DNA from: Streptomyces hygroscopicus
GTDB taxonomy: Bacteria; Actinomycetota; Actinomycetes; Streptomycetales; Streptomycetaceae
Direction of reading: 5' to 3'
Length of the DNA stretch: 64,000 nucleotides
Assembly: GCA_002021875.1 (NCBI GenBank)
Contig: CP018627.1
Coordinates: 9,114,001 to 9,178,000 of the forward strand
Shown here piece after piece: positions 37,410-46,807 of this stretch (the stretch's first letter is position 1; each line of letters begins with the position of its first letter). Position numbers and translations under genes: made by a program. The notes beneath the pieces were generated by a model. That model worked only from the letters and a program-made list of their open reading frames with translations. It did no database searches and was not told the origin of the DNA.

Positions 37410-39383
37410 ATGAGCCAGCAGGGCGACCGACGCCGTCATGAGGACGACTGGTGGGGCGAGTTGTACGACCCACGGCGTGCCGACGCGGGGCCCGCTGCGG
37501 CCTCGGACTCCGTGGACGACCGGTTCGATTCGGCCTCCCGCACGCTCGCCGGCGCCGAGGACGCCGACAACCAGAGACCGGCCGCGGGCGCCCCCTGGGG
37601 CCCGCGGACGGGGGAACCGGGCGACGCCGCCCCGGGCTCCGACGCCGACACGGGAGGTGGCCCGCAGGGGTGGCGATCTCCCGCCGACGAGGAGCCCGGT
37701 GCCGCATCGCCTTTCCGGGAAGGGGCGGGGCCTGGCGCCGCGCGCGGGGGCGATGCGGGCTCCGGAGGGGCCCCGCCCTCTCGGGGTGATGCGGGTTCCG
37801 GCGCCGCATCGCAGGGCGGCAACGCGGGTTCCGGCGACGCAACGCAGGGCGGCAACGCGGGTTCCGGCGCCGTACCGGGACGTACGGGCTCGGGTGCCGC
37901 TTGGGGCGGCGGGGGCTCGGGTGCGGCTTGGGGCGGCGCGGGTTCGGAGTCCGCGCGGGGCGACGAGGGCCCCGGCGCCGCATTGCCCTCCCAGGGTGGT
38001 GCGGGCTCCGGTGCAGCAGAGAGCCGCGCGGGAGCCGGTGCCCCACAGGGTGACGCGGGTTCAGGGAGCGCACCGGGACGCACCGGCTCAGGGGACGCGC
38101 CCGGACGCGCGAACCCGGGAAAGGTACCCGACCGCGCGGGGCCAGGGAGCGCACCCGGACGCTCCGGCCCCGGAGGCGCACCCGGCCGCACCGGTTCAGG
38201 GGACGCACCCGGACGCTTCGGTCCGGGGAGTGCACCCGGGCGTGCGGGGGCTTCCGTCCCGCCGCCGCCATCGCCGCCATCGCCGCCATCGCCGTCTCCA
38301 CGTGGCACCCGGGCGTCCGTTCCGCCCCGGCCCGACAACCACCCCGACCCCTCCCGGCCCTGGCGGTCCGCGGCGGCGTCGTACGTCGGCGACGAGCCGC
38401 CCACGTACGAGGCCGAGCCGACCACGCTTCCCGTCGTCGACCCCGAGGAGCTCCGGGACCTGGTCCCCGACACCGTGCTGGAGGGCGCCCGCTACGGCAC
38501 GCTGACGCTCCGGGCGACCTCACTGCGCGGCGACTCGGCCCGTTACCGGGGCGAGCCGCGGCGGGACGCGCTGCTCGCGGTGCGGTTCGGGATCGGGGAC
38601 AGCGCCCTCGTCCTGGTGGCCATGGCGAGCGGGCAGCCCGCGGCGCCGGGGGCGCACCGGGTGGCACGGGAGCTGTGCGAGTGGATCGCCGCGGCGGTCG
38701 GCCGCAATCAGGCCCGGCTGACGGAGGACATCCACACCGCCAACCGCGGCGCCCTCAGCTCCGGGCTGCACCGGCTCACCGGCCGTGCCTACGGACGGCT
38801 GCGCGCCGGCGCGACCGTACGCGGCCTCGCTCCCGCCGACCACACCGCCTCGGTGCGCTGTCTGCTGCTTCCGGCGCATCCGGCCTGCCGTACCCGGGTG
38901 TTCTTCGGCGTCGGCGACGGCGGGCTGTTCCGGCTGCGGGACGGCGTCTGGCAGGACCTGGAACCGGCCGGGGGCGAGCGGGACACCGTGGGCGGCCCCG
39001 TCCTCGGCTACGGCAGCGGTCGCCCCACCGCCCAGCAACCGCCTGAACAGCCCCAACCGCCCCTCCCGCCCCAACCGCCTTATACGCGGGCCGATCCCTC
39101 ATCCGCCGGGCCTGCCGCACCCTCCGCGCCCGGCCCCAACCCCGATCCCGCCCACGAACCCTTCCGTTTCCGCGCCTCCGTCGCCCGACCGGGCGACACC
39201 CTTCTGGTGTGCAGCGCGGGCCTCGCCGAACCCCTGCGCGGCGAGGCAGCCCTCGCCGACCGCTTGGCCGAACGCTGGGACACCGCGGAGGCGCCGGGCC
39301 TCGCCGCGTTCCTCGCCGACGCCCAGACGGGGGTGAAGGGATACGCCGACGACCGTACGGCGGCCGCCGTCTGGGAGGCGTAA
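37410..39383 (+). CDS. PP2C-like phosphatase domain protein with long repetitive N-terminal region
   Basis: The 657-residue product opens MSQQGDRRRHEDDWWGELYD. About 270 residues of Gly/Ala/Ser/Pro-rich low-complexity sequence follow, with many GSGAA and APGRTGSGDAPGR type repeats. The C-terminal half resembles the PP2C fold: YRGEPRRDALLAVRFG, the FFGVGDGGLFRLRDG core, and GDTLLVCSAGLAEPL near the end. The usual aspartate metal sites (RxxNxD, DGxxD) are not clearly present, so it may be a pseudophosphatase or a diverged Streptomyces subfamily. I chose the ATG at 37410; frames upstream run through the tandem repeats. Confidence 0.8.
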   Translation: MSQQGDRRRHEDDWWGELYDPRRADAGPAAASDSVDDRFDSASRTLAGAEDADNQRPAAGAPWGPRTGEPGDAAPGSDADTGGGPQGWRSPADEEPGAASPFREGAGPGAARGGDAGSGGAPPSRGDAGSGAASQGGNAGSGDATQGGNAGSGAVPGRTGSGAAWGGGGSGAAWGGAGSESARGDEGPGAALPSQGGAGSGAAESRAGAGAPQGDAGSGSAPGRTGSGDAPGRANPGKVPDRAGPGSAPGRSGPGGAPGRTGSGDAPGRFGPGSAPGRAGASVPPPPSPPSPPSPSPRGTRASVPPRPDNHPDPSRPWRSAAASYVGDEPPTYEAEPTTLPVVDPEELRDLVPDTVLEGARYGTLTLRATSLRGDSARYRGEPRRDALLAVRFGIGDSALVLVAMASGQPAAPGAHRVARELCEWIAAAVGRNQARLTEDIHTANRGALSSGLHRLTGRAYGRLRAGATVRGLAPADHTASVRCLLLPAHPACRTRVFFGVGDGGLFRLRDGVWQDLEPAGGERDTVGGPVLGYGSGRPTAQQPPEQPQPPLPPQPPYTRADPSSAGPAAPSAPGPNPDPAHEPFRFRASVARPGDTLLVCSAGLAEPLRGEAALADRLAERWDTAEAPGLAAFLADAQTGVKGYADDRTAAAVWEA

Positions 39384-39472
39384 GCGCGCCGTCCATGGGT
39401 TGATGGACGAAAGGTGACCGGACGAGCGTCACCGATCCGACCGACCCGGGACGAAAGGGATGAGGGCGCGCG

Positions 39473-41215
39473 ATGGCCAAGCAGACCGTGGCGGAGCAAT
39501 ACGTGGACATCCTGGTGCGCGCCGGCGTGCGGCGGATGTACGGGGTCGTCGGCGACAGCCTCAACCCCGTGGTGGACGCGATCCGCCGCAACGCCGCGAT
39601 CGAGTGGATCCAGGTGCGGCACGAGGAGACCGCCGCCTTCGCCGCCGGTGCCGAGGCGCAGCTCACCGGGTCCCTCGCCGCCTGCGCGGGCTCCTGCGGC
39701 CCCGGGCATGTCCATCTGCTCAACGGGCTCTACGACGCCCACCGCTCCATGGCCCCGGTCATCGCCCTCGCCTCGCACATCCCCAGCAGCGAGATCGGCA
39801 CCAGCTACTTCCAGGAGACCCACCCCGAGCGGCTGTTCCAGGAGTGCAGTCACTACTGCGAGATGATCTCCAACCCCCAGCAGATGCCGCGCGTGCTGCA
39901 GACCGCCGTCCAGCACGCGATCGGCCGCAGCGGGGTCAGCGTGGTCGCCCTCCCCGGCGACATCGCCGCCCGCCCGGCGCCCGAGCGCGCCGAGGAGCAC
40001 GCCCTGGTGACCTCCCGGCCCACCGTGCGCCCGGGCGACGCGGAGATCGACCGGCTCGCCCGTATGGTCAACGAGGCGGAGCGGGTGACGCTCTTCTGCG
40101 GCCGGGGCTGCGCCGGGGCGCATGACGAGGTGATGGCCTTCGCCGAGCTGGTGAAGGCACCGGTGGGGCACGCCCTGCGCGGCAAGGAGTGGATCCAGTA
40201 CGACAACCCGTACGACGTCGGCATGAGCGGTCTGCTCGGCTACGGCGCGGCGTACGAGGCCACCCACGAATGCGATCTGCTGATCCTGCTGGGCACCGAC
40301 TTCCCGTACGGCGCCTTCCTGCCCGACGATGTGCGGACCGTGCAGGTGGACGTCCGCGCCGAACATCTGGGCCGCCGCTCCAAGCTGGACCTGGCCGTCT
40401 GGGGCGATGTCCGCGAGACGCTGAGCTGTCTGACGCCGAAGGTGCGCCCGAAGACCGACCGCCGCTTCCTCGACCGCATGCTGAAGAAGCACGCCGACGC
40501 GCTGGAGGGCGTGGTCAAGGCGTACACCCGCAGGGTGGACAAGCACATCCCGATCCACCCGGAGTACGTGGCCTCGGTGCTGGACGAGGAGGCGGCCGAC
40601 GACGCGATCTTCACCGTGGACACCGGGATGTGCAATGTGTGGGCCGCGCGCTATCTGTCCCCCAACGGCCGCCGCCGGGTGATCGGCTCCTTCACCCATG
40701 GCTCGATGGCCAACGCGCTGCCGCAGGCGATCGGCGCCCAGTTCCTGGACCGCCGCCGCCAGGTGGTCTCGATGTCCGGCGACGGCGGATTCACCATGCT
40801 GATGGGCGACTTCCTCACCCTCGTCCAGTACGACCTGCCGGTGAAGGTGATCCTCTTCAACAACTCCGCGCTGGGCATGGTCGAGTTGGAGATGCTGGTC
40901 TCGGGCCTGCCCGCGCACGGCACCGGCTACCGCAACCCCGACTTCGCCCAGATCGCCCGCGCCGCCGGGGCGTACGGCGAGCGGGTGGAGAAGCCCAAAC
41001 ACCTGCGGTCCGCGCTGCGCGCCGCACTGCGCCACAAGGGGCCCGCGCTCCTGGACATCGTCACGGACCCCAACGCGCTGTCCATCCCGCCCAAGATCAA
41101 GGCGGAGATGGTGACCGGCTTCGCGCTCTCGGCCAGCAAGATGGTGCTGGAAGGGGGCGTCGGCAGGATGGTCCAGATGGCCCGCTCGAACCTCCGCAAT
41201 ATGCCGCGCCCGTGA
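39473..41215 (+). CDS. poxB: Thiamine diphosphate-dependent pyruvate dehydrogenase (quinone)/pyruvate oxidase
   Basis: The 580-residue enzyme closely follows the PoxB pattern: ThDP-binding glutamate in VRHEETAAFAAGAEA, CAGSCGPGHVHLLNGLYDAH, HIPSSEIGTSYFQETHPE, the central FAD domain with GRGCAGAHDE and LRGKEWIQYDNPYDVGM, and the ThDP/Mg motif GDGGFTMLMGDFLTLVQ ending in FNN. It oxidatively decarboxylates pyruvate to acetate and CO2, passing electrons to the quinone pool at the membrane. The C-terminal region, which in the E. coli enzyme binds lipid, is similar in length. An AAAGGGATGAGGG sequence precedes the ATG at 39473. It appears to be transcribed alone. Confidence 0.93.
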   Translation: MAKQTVAEQYVDILVRAGVRRMYGVVGDSLNPVVDAIRRNAAIEWIQVRHEETAAFAAGAEAQLTGSLAACAGSCGPGHVHLLNGLYDAHRSMAPVIALASHIPSSEIGTSYFQETHPERLFQECSHYCEMISNPQQMPRVLQTAVQHAIGRSGVSVVALPGDIAARPAPERAEEHALVTSRPTVRPGDAEIDRLARMVNEAERVTLFCGRGCAGAHDEVMAFAELVKAPVGHALRGKEWIQYDNPYDVGMSGLLGYGAAYEATHECDLLILLGTDFPYGAFLPDDVRTVQVDVRAEHLGRRSKLDLAVWGDVRETLSCLTPKVRPKTDRRFLDRMLKKHADALEGVVKAYTRRVDKHIPIHPEYVASVLDEEAADDAIFTVDTGMCNVWAARYLSPNGRRRVIGSFTHGSMANALPQAIGAQFLDRRRQVVSMSGDGGFTMLMGDFLTLVQYDLPVKVILFNNSALGMVELEMLVSGLPAHGTGYRNPDFAQIARAAGAYGERVEKPKHLRSALRAALRHKGPALLDIVTDPNALSIPPKIKAEMVTGFALSASKMVLEGGVGRMVQMARSNLRNMPRP

Positions 41216-41238
41216 CGCACACCAGGCTCCGGAGGCTG

Positions 41239-42267
41239 TCAGGTCTCGAGCGCTGGAAGGAGCGGCTCCGCCCGTCGCCGGATTTCCTCCGCCTCCGGGA
41301 CGTGCCGGTAGCGCTCCAGGCGGGCGCACATGTCCTGTGCGGCTTCGCTGACCTTGACCGACCGGATCCCGTCCGCGCAGTCCAGGAATTCCGTCCAGGT
41401 GGACAAGGCGGCGTCGGGATCGCCTTGCCGAAGGTGGACCTGCCCAAGGTCGGCCAGGACGATCGCACGGCTGCGGCGGCGATCGAGCCCGTGGATTTCC
41501 AGGGACTGGTGCAGGTGATCGGTCCCGCCGTCGAGGTCACCGAGCCGGGCGAGGATCATGCCGGAGTGGTGGGCCCAGCGGCCGATGCTGAAATGTGAGG
41601 CCCACGACTCGCCGGGCGGGACACCCGGGGTCTTCTCGATCGCGGTCTGGGAAGCCGCGAGCGCCCTGACAGCCAAGCGGCGGTCGCCGTCCAGCGCGGC
41701 GGCTTCCGCCAGAGTGGTCTGGTAGTACGACACCGCGCGCGGGTCGTCCAGCGACTTGGCCTGCTCGACGCACGTTTCTGACAGGCGCAGGGCCACGGCC
41801 CCGAACTTCGGGCCGAGACCGATGGCTTGTACGGCCAACCCGCGGAGGGCGGTCGCTGACAGCTCTGGGTCGCCGGCCTCGGCCGCGAGCGCGTAGGCGT
41901 GTGCGTAGTAACGCTGGGCCGCGCCCTGGTTTCCTTCGTCCTGGGCCATCCATCCGGCCAGGTGCACGAGCTGTGAGGTCGCGGCGAACAGAGCCCGGCC
42001 GGTTGGCTCCGCGTAGGTGCCGTTCAGCCATGGGCTCACGTCTTCGGTCAGGTAGCGCACGGCCAGATGCCGGGCATGGCCGCCGCCGAGCTCGGCCGCC
42101 GTGTCGCCCAGGGCCTTGGTCATCTGCCGGACCGCGGTGACTTCGCCACTGCCGACCCGCACGCCGCCCGCGCGGTTGATCCGGCGTGTGATGCTCTCCG
42201 GGTCCGGGAGGTTCAGAGCTCCCAGGGCGTATGCGCTCGTAGCGGCCAGGAAGTTCCGCCGAAACAC
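41239..42267 (-). CDS. Truncated XRE/TPR-type regulator (TPR portion only)
   Basis: The product resembles the C-terminal two thirds of the large Streptomyces helix-turn-helix/TPR regulators, with helical repeats such as [22 protein letters not shown] and [19 protein letters not shown]. The N-terminal HTH is absent. Homology of the [12 protein letters not shown] type extends upstream to about 42330 and then stops at unrelated DNA. The GTG at 42267 (GGAAGGAG four bases upstream) gives 342 residues; a TTG at 42351 is possible. It could still be translated, but without the DNA-binding domain it is likely a remnant. A truncated glycosyltransferase begins about 35 bases from the break. Confidence 0.7.
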   Translation of the reverse strand: MFRRNFLAATSAYALGALNLPDPESITRRINRAGGVRVGSGEVTAVRQMTKALGDTAAELGGGHARHLAVRYLTEDVSPWLNGTYAEPTGRALFAATSQLVHLAGWMAQDEGNQGAAQRYYAHAYALAAEAGDPELSATALRGLAVQAIGLGPKFGAVALRLSETCVEQAKSLDDPRAVSYYQTTLAEAAALDGDRRLAVRALAASQTAIEKTPGVPPGESWASHFSIGRWAHHSGMILARLGDLDGGTDHLHQSLEIHGLDRRRSRAIVLADLGQVHLRQGDPDAALSTWTEFLDCADGIRSVKVSEAAQDMCARLERYRHVPEAEEIRRRAEPLLPALET

Positions 42268-42386
42268 GTCGCTCCTTCCCAACTCGATGACTGACGCCAC
42301 GGTATCCGTGCGTACCTGGCCAGTACCGGCACATTCGGCGGTCTGCAGCAAGTCTGCGGGCCTCCGACCCCGCTCGGCCCGGCACA

Positions 42387-42830
42387 GTGACCGTCATGGC
42401 CGAAGGCGTCGTCCTCATCCGACGCTCCGCCTTCCAGGCCGCCGGGGGATGGCCCGGCCACTTCTTCCTCTTCCATGAAGGCATCGACCTGGCCTGGCGA
42501 CTGTGGAACCGCGGCTACACCGGCCGGTACCTGCCTGCCGTCACCGTCCATCACCCGGCGACCAACCCGGCCCGCCATGCCACCTTCTACCGGCTCAACG
42601 CCCGCAACCGTGTCTGGCTCGCCCGGCGGAACCTCCCCCGTGTCCTCATTCCCCTGAACCTGACCACCTGGCTTGCCTTGACCCTGTGGCGATTCCGGGA
42701 CCGCGCAGCCCTGCGCGCCTCCCTGAGTGGGTTACGCGAAGGGCTGCGCGGTGGCCACGGCACCCGGGCGCCCATGAGCTGGCGGACGGTCGCCGAGCTG
42801 ACTCGCTCCGGACGACCGCCCGTCGTGTAG
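42387..42830 (+). pseudogene. C-terminal fragment of a family 2 glycosyltransferase
   Basis: The frame encodes 147 residues that match only the end of GT2 rhamnosyltransferase-like enzymes: the acceptor-site region VVLIRRSAFQAAGGWPGHFF, HEGIDLAWRLWNRGYTGRYLP and the following HHPAT. The nucleotide-sugar binding N-terminal half with its DxD motif is missing. A full-length enzyme would be about 300 residues. The break near 42390 is close to the break of the neighbouring truncated regulator, which suggests one deletion or recombination event. A GTG at 42387 or ATG at 42396 could start a short protein, but activity is unlikely. Confidence 0.75.
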
Positions 42831-42852
42831 CCGTCAGGCCACCGCTCCTTCC

Positions 42853-45800
42853 TCAGCCGCTCACCGGCCGCAGCCGCAGCGTGAGGATCTGGTGCGGGCG
42901 CAGGGCCAGCGTCAGCCCGCCCGGGCCCGTGGCCGCCTCGTGCAGCGGACGCTCCAGCAGATCCGTCACATCCGCCCCGAGCACCGGGAAGCCGGTGACC
43001 AGCGTGCCCGCCGCCCGGCCGCCGTGGGACTCGTACAGCCGCACCACCACATCCCCGCTGCGGTCCTCGGCGAGCTTGACCGACTCGACCGTGATCGCGG
43101 GGTTGTCCACCGACACCAGCGGCGCCCGCTCGGCCGGTCCGGCGGGCAGGGCGCGCAGCGGCAGGTTGAGGGCGAGCCCCTCGGCGACCGCCTCGGCGAC
43201 GCCCGCGCCCGGCAGCAGGGCGTAGCGGAAGCGGTGGACGCCCAGGTCGGTCTCCGGGTCGGGGCTGTGCGGGGCGCGCAGCAGGGTGAGCCGCACGGTG
43301 GTGCCCAGTACCTCGCCGTCGTCCGTGTCGTGCGCCGTACGGGTCACATCGTGGCCGTACGTCGAGTCGTTGAGCACCGCCGCCCCGTAGCCGGGCTCGG
43401 CGACCCGCAGCCAGCGGTGCGCGCAGATCTCGAACCGGGCCGCGTCCCAACTGGTGTTGGTGTGGGTGGCGCGGTCCACATGGCCGAACTGGATCTCCGC
43501 GGTGGACACCTGGGCGTGGATGTCCAGCGGGAACGCCGCCTTGAGGACCTTCTCCGACTCCTGCCAGTCCACCTCCGTGGCGATGTCGAGGCGCCGGTCG
43601 CCCGCGGCCAGCGTCAGCTCCTGGGTGATGCGCGAGGCGCCGAAGGACCGTATGACCCGGACGGTGGCGCGCAGCGGACCGGACTCGATCAGTTCGACGG
43701 ACTCGGCGTCGGTCAGATCGGTGTGGCTGCGGCGGTAGTGCCGGTCGATGTCCCAGGCGTCCCAGTGGTTGGGGTGGTCGGGGTGGAGCTGGAGGAGGTT
43801 GCCGCGGGCGCCGGGGGCCAGCACCTCACGGCTCGCGTCCAGGTCCAGCACCGAGGTGAGCAGCCCCTCGGCGTCGATGGTCACCCGCAGCCGGTCGTTG
43901 TCGAGGATGATGGACTGACCGTCGCTCAGCGCGGTCACCGGCGGGGCCCCATGGGGTGCGCCGGTGGTGGTGGCCGCCGCCGCCCGCGGGGCGGCGCCCA
44001 GCGGTGCCGCGCCCAGCCCGGCGACCCGCACCGCGACCGCCGTACGGCCGTCGCCCAGCGGCTGGACCGGGGCCCCGGACGGCAGGGCGGCCGCCGTCTC
44101 CGCGTCCAGGACGGCGATCTCCTCGCGCTCGTACGGCGAGGCGTTGAGCACGGCGGGCCCGTCACCGCCCAGCGCCGCGACCGCCTCCGCGACGATCCCC
44201 GCCAGCTCGGCGCGCGCCTGCTCATAGCTGTTCCGCGCCTCGCGGTGCACCCAGGCGATCGACGAGCCGGGCAGGATGTCGTGGAACTGGTGCAGCAGCA
44301 CCGTCTTCCAGATCCGGTCCAGGTCGTCGTACGGATACGCGTAGCCGGGCGCGTGCAGCGCGGCGGCCGTGGCCCACAGCTCGGCCTCCCGCAGCAGATG
44401 CTCACTGCGCCGGTTGCCCTGCTTGGTCTTGGCCTGGGTGGTGTACGTGGCCCGGTGCAGCTCCAGATACAGCTCGCCCGACCACACCGGCGCCTTGGCC
44501 CCGTACTCCCGCTCGGCCTCCGTGAAGAACACCGAAGGTGGCTGGATCTCGACGGTCGGCGAGCCCTCCAGGGAGGTGAGCCGCCGCGCCTTCTCCATCA
44601 TCTCGCGGGTCGGGCCGCCACCGCCGTCGCCGTAGCCGAAGGGCACCAGCGAGCGGGTCGCCAGTCCCTTGTCGGCGAAGTTCCGCTCGGCGTGGGCGAG
44701 TTCGGAGGCGCTGAACTGGGCGTTGTAGGTGTCCACCGGCGGGAAGTGGGTGAAGACCCGGGTGCCGTCGATGCCCTCCCACCAGAAGGTGTGGTGCGGC
44801 ATCTTGTTGACCTGGTTCCACGACAGCTTCTGGGTGAGGAACCACTTCACCCCCGCCAGCTTGGCGAGCTGCGGGAAGGCGGCCGTGTAGCCGAAGGAGT
44901 CCGGCAGCCAGATCTCCTCGGTGTCCACCCCCAGCTCCTCCAGGAAGAACCGCTTGCCGTGCACGATCTGCCGGGCCAGCGCCTCGCCGCCGGGCATATT
45001 GGCGTCCGACTCGACCCACATCGAGCCCACCGGCGCCCAGGTGCCGTCCGCCACCGCCTTCTTGATCCGCTCCCAGATATGCGGCTGGTGCTCCTTGACC
45101 CAGGCGTACTGCTGCGCCTGTGAGCAGGCGAAGACCAGCTCCGGGTACTCGCCCGCGAGCGCGGTGACATTGGCGAAGGTGCGGGACGCCTTGCGCACCG
45201 TCTCGCGCAGCGGCCACAGCCACGCCGAGTCGATATGGGCGTGCCCGGCGGCCGAGACCCGGTGCGCGCTGGAGTGCGCGGGACGGCTGAGCGCGTCGGT
45301 CAGCTCGGCGCGGGCGGCGGCCGCGGTGCCGGGGACATCGTGCAGGTCGAGCGCGTCCAGCGCGTTCTCCAGGGCGCGCAGGATCTCATGGCGGCGCGGC
45401 CGGTCCGCCGGCAGCTCGCCCATCAGCTCCGACAGCACCTCGATGTCCAGGATCAGATGCCAGACGGTCTCGTCGAGGACCGCCAGCTCCGCCGAGGCGA
45501 AGCGGTACAGCGGCTCGTCCCCGGCGGTCAGCACATCGCCGAGCCGGGTCGGGATGAAGCCGTCACGCAGCACGGACGGGTTGGCGGCGGCCTCCAGCAG
45601 CAGCCGTACGGGCTCGCCGCCGGCCGCGGGGGCCGCGACCGGGATATGGCGGTTGCGCGGATGGATGCCCTTGATCGGCACGCCCTCCGCGTCGTACACC
45701 AGCCCCTCGGCCTGGAATCCCGGGGCGTCGTCGGTGAATCCCGGGTCGATGACGGCCTCCACCCGCCGCCCCGCCCACTCCTGGGGCACGCTGCCCTCCA

Positions 45801-46017
45801 GCCGGAACCACCAGGTCGACCACGGACTGCCCCAGTCCGTGCCGGTGGTGAACGGCTCGTAGGTGCCGGCCAGCGCCTCCGCGACCGGCACCGGCTCACC
45901 GGGGGTGCGCCACGCGGAGAGGGTCAGCGGCACCCGGGCCGTGTACTGGGCGGGCCTGATGAACTGGCGCAGCGCGCGGTCCAGGCGGCCCTCCACCAAT
46001 GGTCGGTCGTCGTGCAT
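42853..46017 (-). CDS. GH38 alpha-mannosidase
   Basis: The 1054-residue protein is a class II alpha-mannosidase that removes alpha-linked mannose with retention, probably from glycans inside the cell as no signal peptide is present. The zinc site HIDSAWLWP lies near residue 261 and the nucleophile aspartate is in WVESDANMPGGE near 338. Further family landmarks are LPDSFGYTAAFPQLAKLAG and LLHQFHDILPGSSI. The C-terminal half is the usual beta-sandwich domains. The ATG at 46017 has GAGGAG 8 bases upstream; longer starts exist. It is a single gene facing the glycosyltransferase fragment. Confidence 0.94.
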   Translation of the reverse strand: MHDDRPLVEGRLDRALRQFIRPAQYTARVPLTLSAWRTPGEPVPVAEALAGTYEPFTTGTDWGSPWSTWWFRLEGSVPQEWAGRRVEAVIDPGFTDDAPGFQAEGLVYDAEGVPIKGIHPRNRHIPVAAPAAGGEPVRLLLEAAANPSVLRDGFIPTRLGDVLTAGDEPLYRFASAELAVLDETVWHLILDIEVLSELMGELPADRPRRHEILRALENALDALDLHDVPGTAAAARAELTDALSRPAHSSAHRVSAAGHAHIDSAWLWPLRETVRKASRTFANVTALAGEYPELVFACSQAQQYAWVKEHQPHIWERIKKAVADGTWAPVGSMWVESDANMPGGEALARQIVHGKRFFLEELGVDTEEIWLPDSFGYTAAFPQLAKLAGVKWFLTQKLSWNQVNKMPHHTFWWEGIDGTRVFTHFPPVDTYNAQFSASELAHAERNFADKGLATRSLVPFGYGDGGGGPTREMMEKARRLTSLEGSPTVEIQPPSVFFTEAEREYGAKAPVWSGELYLELHRATYTTQAKTKQGNRRSEHLLREAELWATAAALHAPGYAYPYDDLDRIWKTVLLHQFHDILPGSSIAWVHREARNSYEQARAELAGIVAEAVAALGGDGPAVLNASPYEREEIAVLDAETAAALPSGAPVQPLGDGRTAVAVRVAGLGAAPLGAAPRAAAATTTGAPHGAPPVTALSDGQSIILDNDRLRVTIDAEGLLTSVLDLDASREVLAPGARGNLLQLHPDHPNHWDAWDIDRHYRRSHTDLTDAESVELIESGPLRATVRVIRSFGASRITQELTLAAGDRRLDIATEVDWQESEKVLKAAFPLDIHAQVSTAEIQFGHVDRATHTNTSWDAARFEICAHRWLRVAEPGYGAAVLNDSTYGHDVTRTAHDTDDGEVLGTTVRLTLLRAPHSPDPETDLGVHRFRYALLPGAGVAEAVAEGLALNLPLRALPAGPAERAPLVSVDNPAITVESVKLAEDRSGDVVVRLYESHGGRAAGTLVTGFPVLGADVTDLLERPLHEAATGPGGLTLALRPHQILTLRLRPVSG

Positions 46018-46174
46018 CACGGCTCCTCGGCTCGAGCTCGGTGGATCACTCAGCGGATCACTCCCAGCATTTCCCTCGGTGTGTGGATGGCAACACCCGG
46101 GCATGCATTTCCGTGAGCGTGTTCGACGACATTTGACGCTGGCCGCCGCCTCGGGGCGGCCGGGGCGGGGGAGG

Positions 46175-46675
46175 ATGAAGCGTCAGCCTGTACGGCCGGG
46201 CCGGATGCCCGGGCACGGTCGGCCGGATGCGAGGCCGAAGGCCGCGGAGGCTGTTCCGGTGGAGCGTGGCCCGGTCCTGACCAAACGATTGGCGCACGAC
46301 GATCTGGCGGTGGTGGCGCAGGTCCGCGCGGAGCTGCGCGAGCTGCTGCGGCACTGGGGCGGGCCCGGCCGGGCCGACCTCGCCGAGCTGCTCACCAGCG
46401 AGCTGGTGACCAACGCACTGGTGCACACCGGCCATGGCGCACAGATCACGGCCTCGCTGGGGGACGGGCCGGGCGCGCGCGTCACCGGACGATTACGGGT
46501 GGAGGTGCGGGATTTCGTGTCCCGGCATCCGACGCTGCGCGACCGGCCCGCGGAGGACAGCACATCCGGGCGCGGACTGCTGCTGGTGCATACGCTCGCG
46601 GACGCCTGGGGCGTGCGGGCGCACGGGGTGGGCAAGGTCTTGTGGTTCGAACTCGAAGCGGAAGGCGTTCCGTAG
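46175..46675 (+). CDS. ATP-binding protein of the histidine kinase/anti-sigma factor type
   Basis: The 166-residue product has the HATPase_c fold of the RsbW/SpoIIAB-like group: N-box ELLTSELVTNALVHTG, G1-like region VEVRDFVSRHPTLRD and G2 box SGRGLLLVHTLADAWG. Streptomyces encode many such small kinases, which act on anti-anti-sigma factors or similar partners; no partner is adjacent here. Residues 1-35 are basic and proline-rich and differ from the fold. The start is uncertain: ATG at 46175 has GGGGGAGG but very close, and ATG at 46205 is an alternative. It is divergent from the mannosidase gene. Confidence 0.85.
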   Translation: MKRQPVRPGRMPGHGRPDARPKAAEAVPVERGPVLTKRLAHDDLAVVAQVRAELRELLRHWGGPGRADLAELLTSELVTNALVHTGHGAQITASLGDGPGARVTGRLRVEVRDFVSRHPTLRDRPAEDSTSGRGLLLVHTLADAWGVRAHGVGKVLWFELEAEGVP

Positions 46676-46772
46676 CCGCGCTCCACGGCGCGTGGCCCGT
46701 TGGGCGTGCGCCGCGTTGGGGACGTGCGACGCGTGGCGCGTAGGCCGTGTGGTTACGGAGCCGCCGAGCGGC

Positions 46773-46796
46773 GGGCGGGGACACGCGTCCCCGCCC
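46773..46796. terminator. Bidirectional terminator between convergent genes
   Basis: Perfect 10-base stem GGGCGGGGAC/GTCCCCGCCC with a four-base loop, placed between the stop codons of the ATPase gene (46675) and the DUF2637 gene (46808). Position and strength make it a good terminator for both. Confidence 0.7.
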
Positions 46797-46807
46797 CGGC
46801 CGCCCGC

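Noticed and set aside
42892..45123. A 743-codon frame antisense to the mannosidase
   Set aside because: It is antisense to conserved GH38 motifs and its composition is typical of shadow frames.
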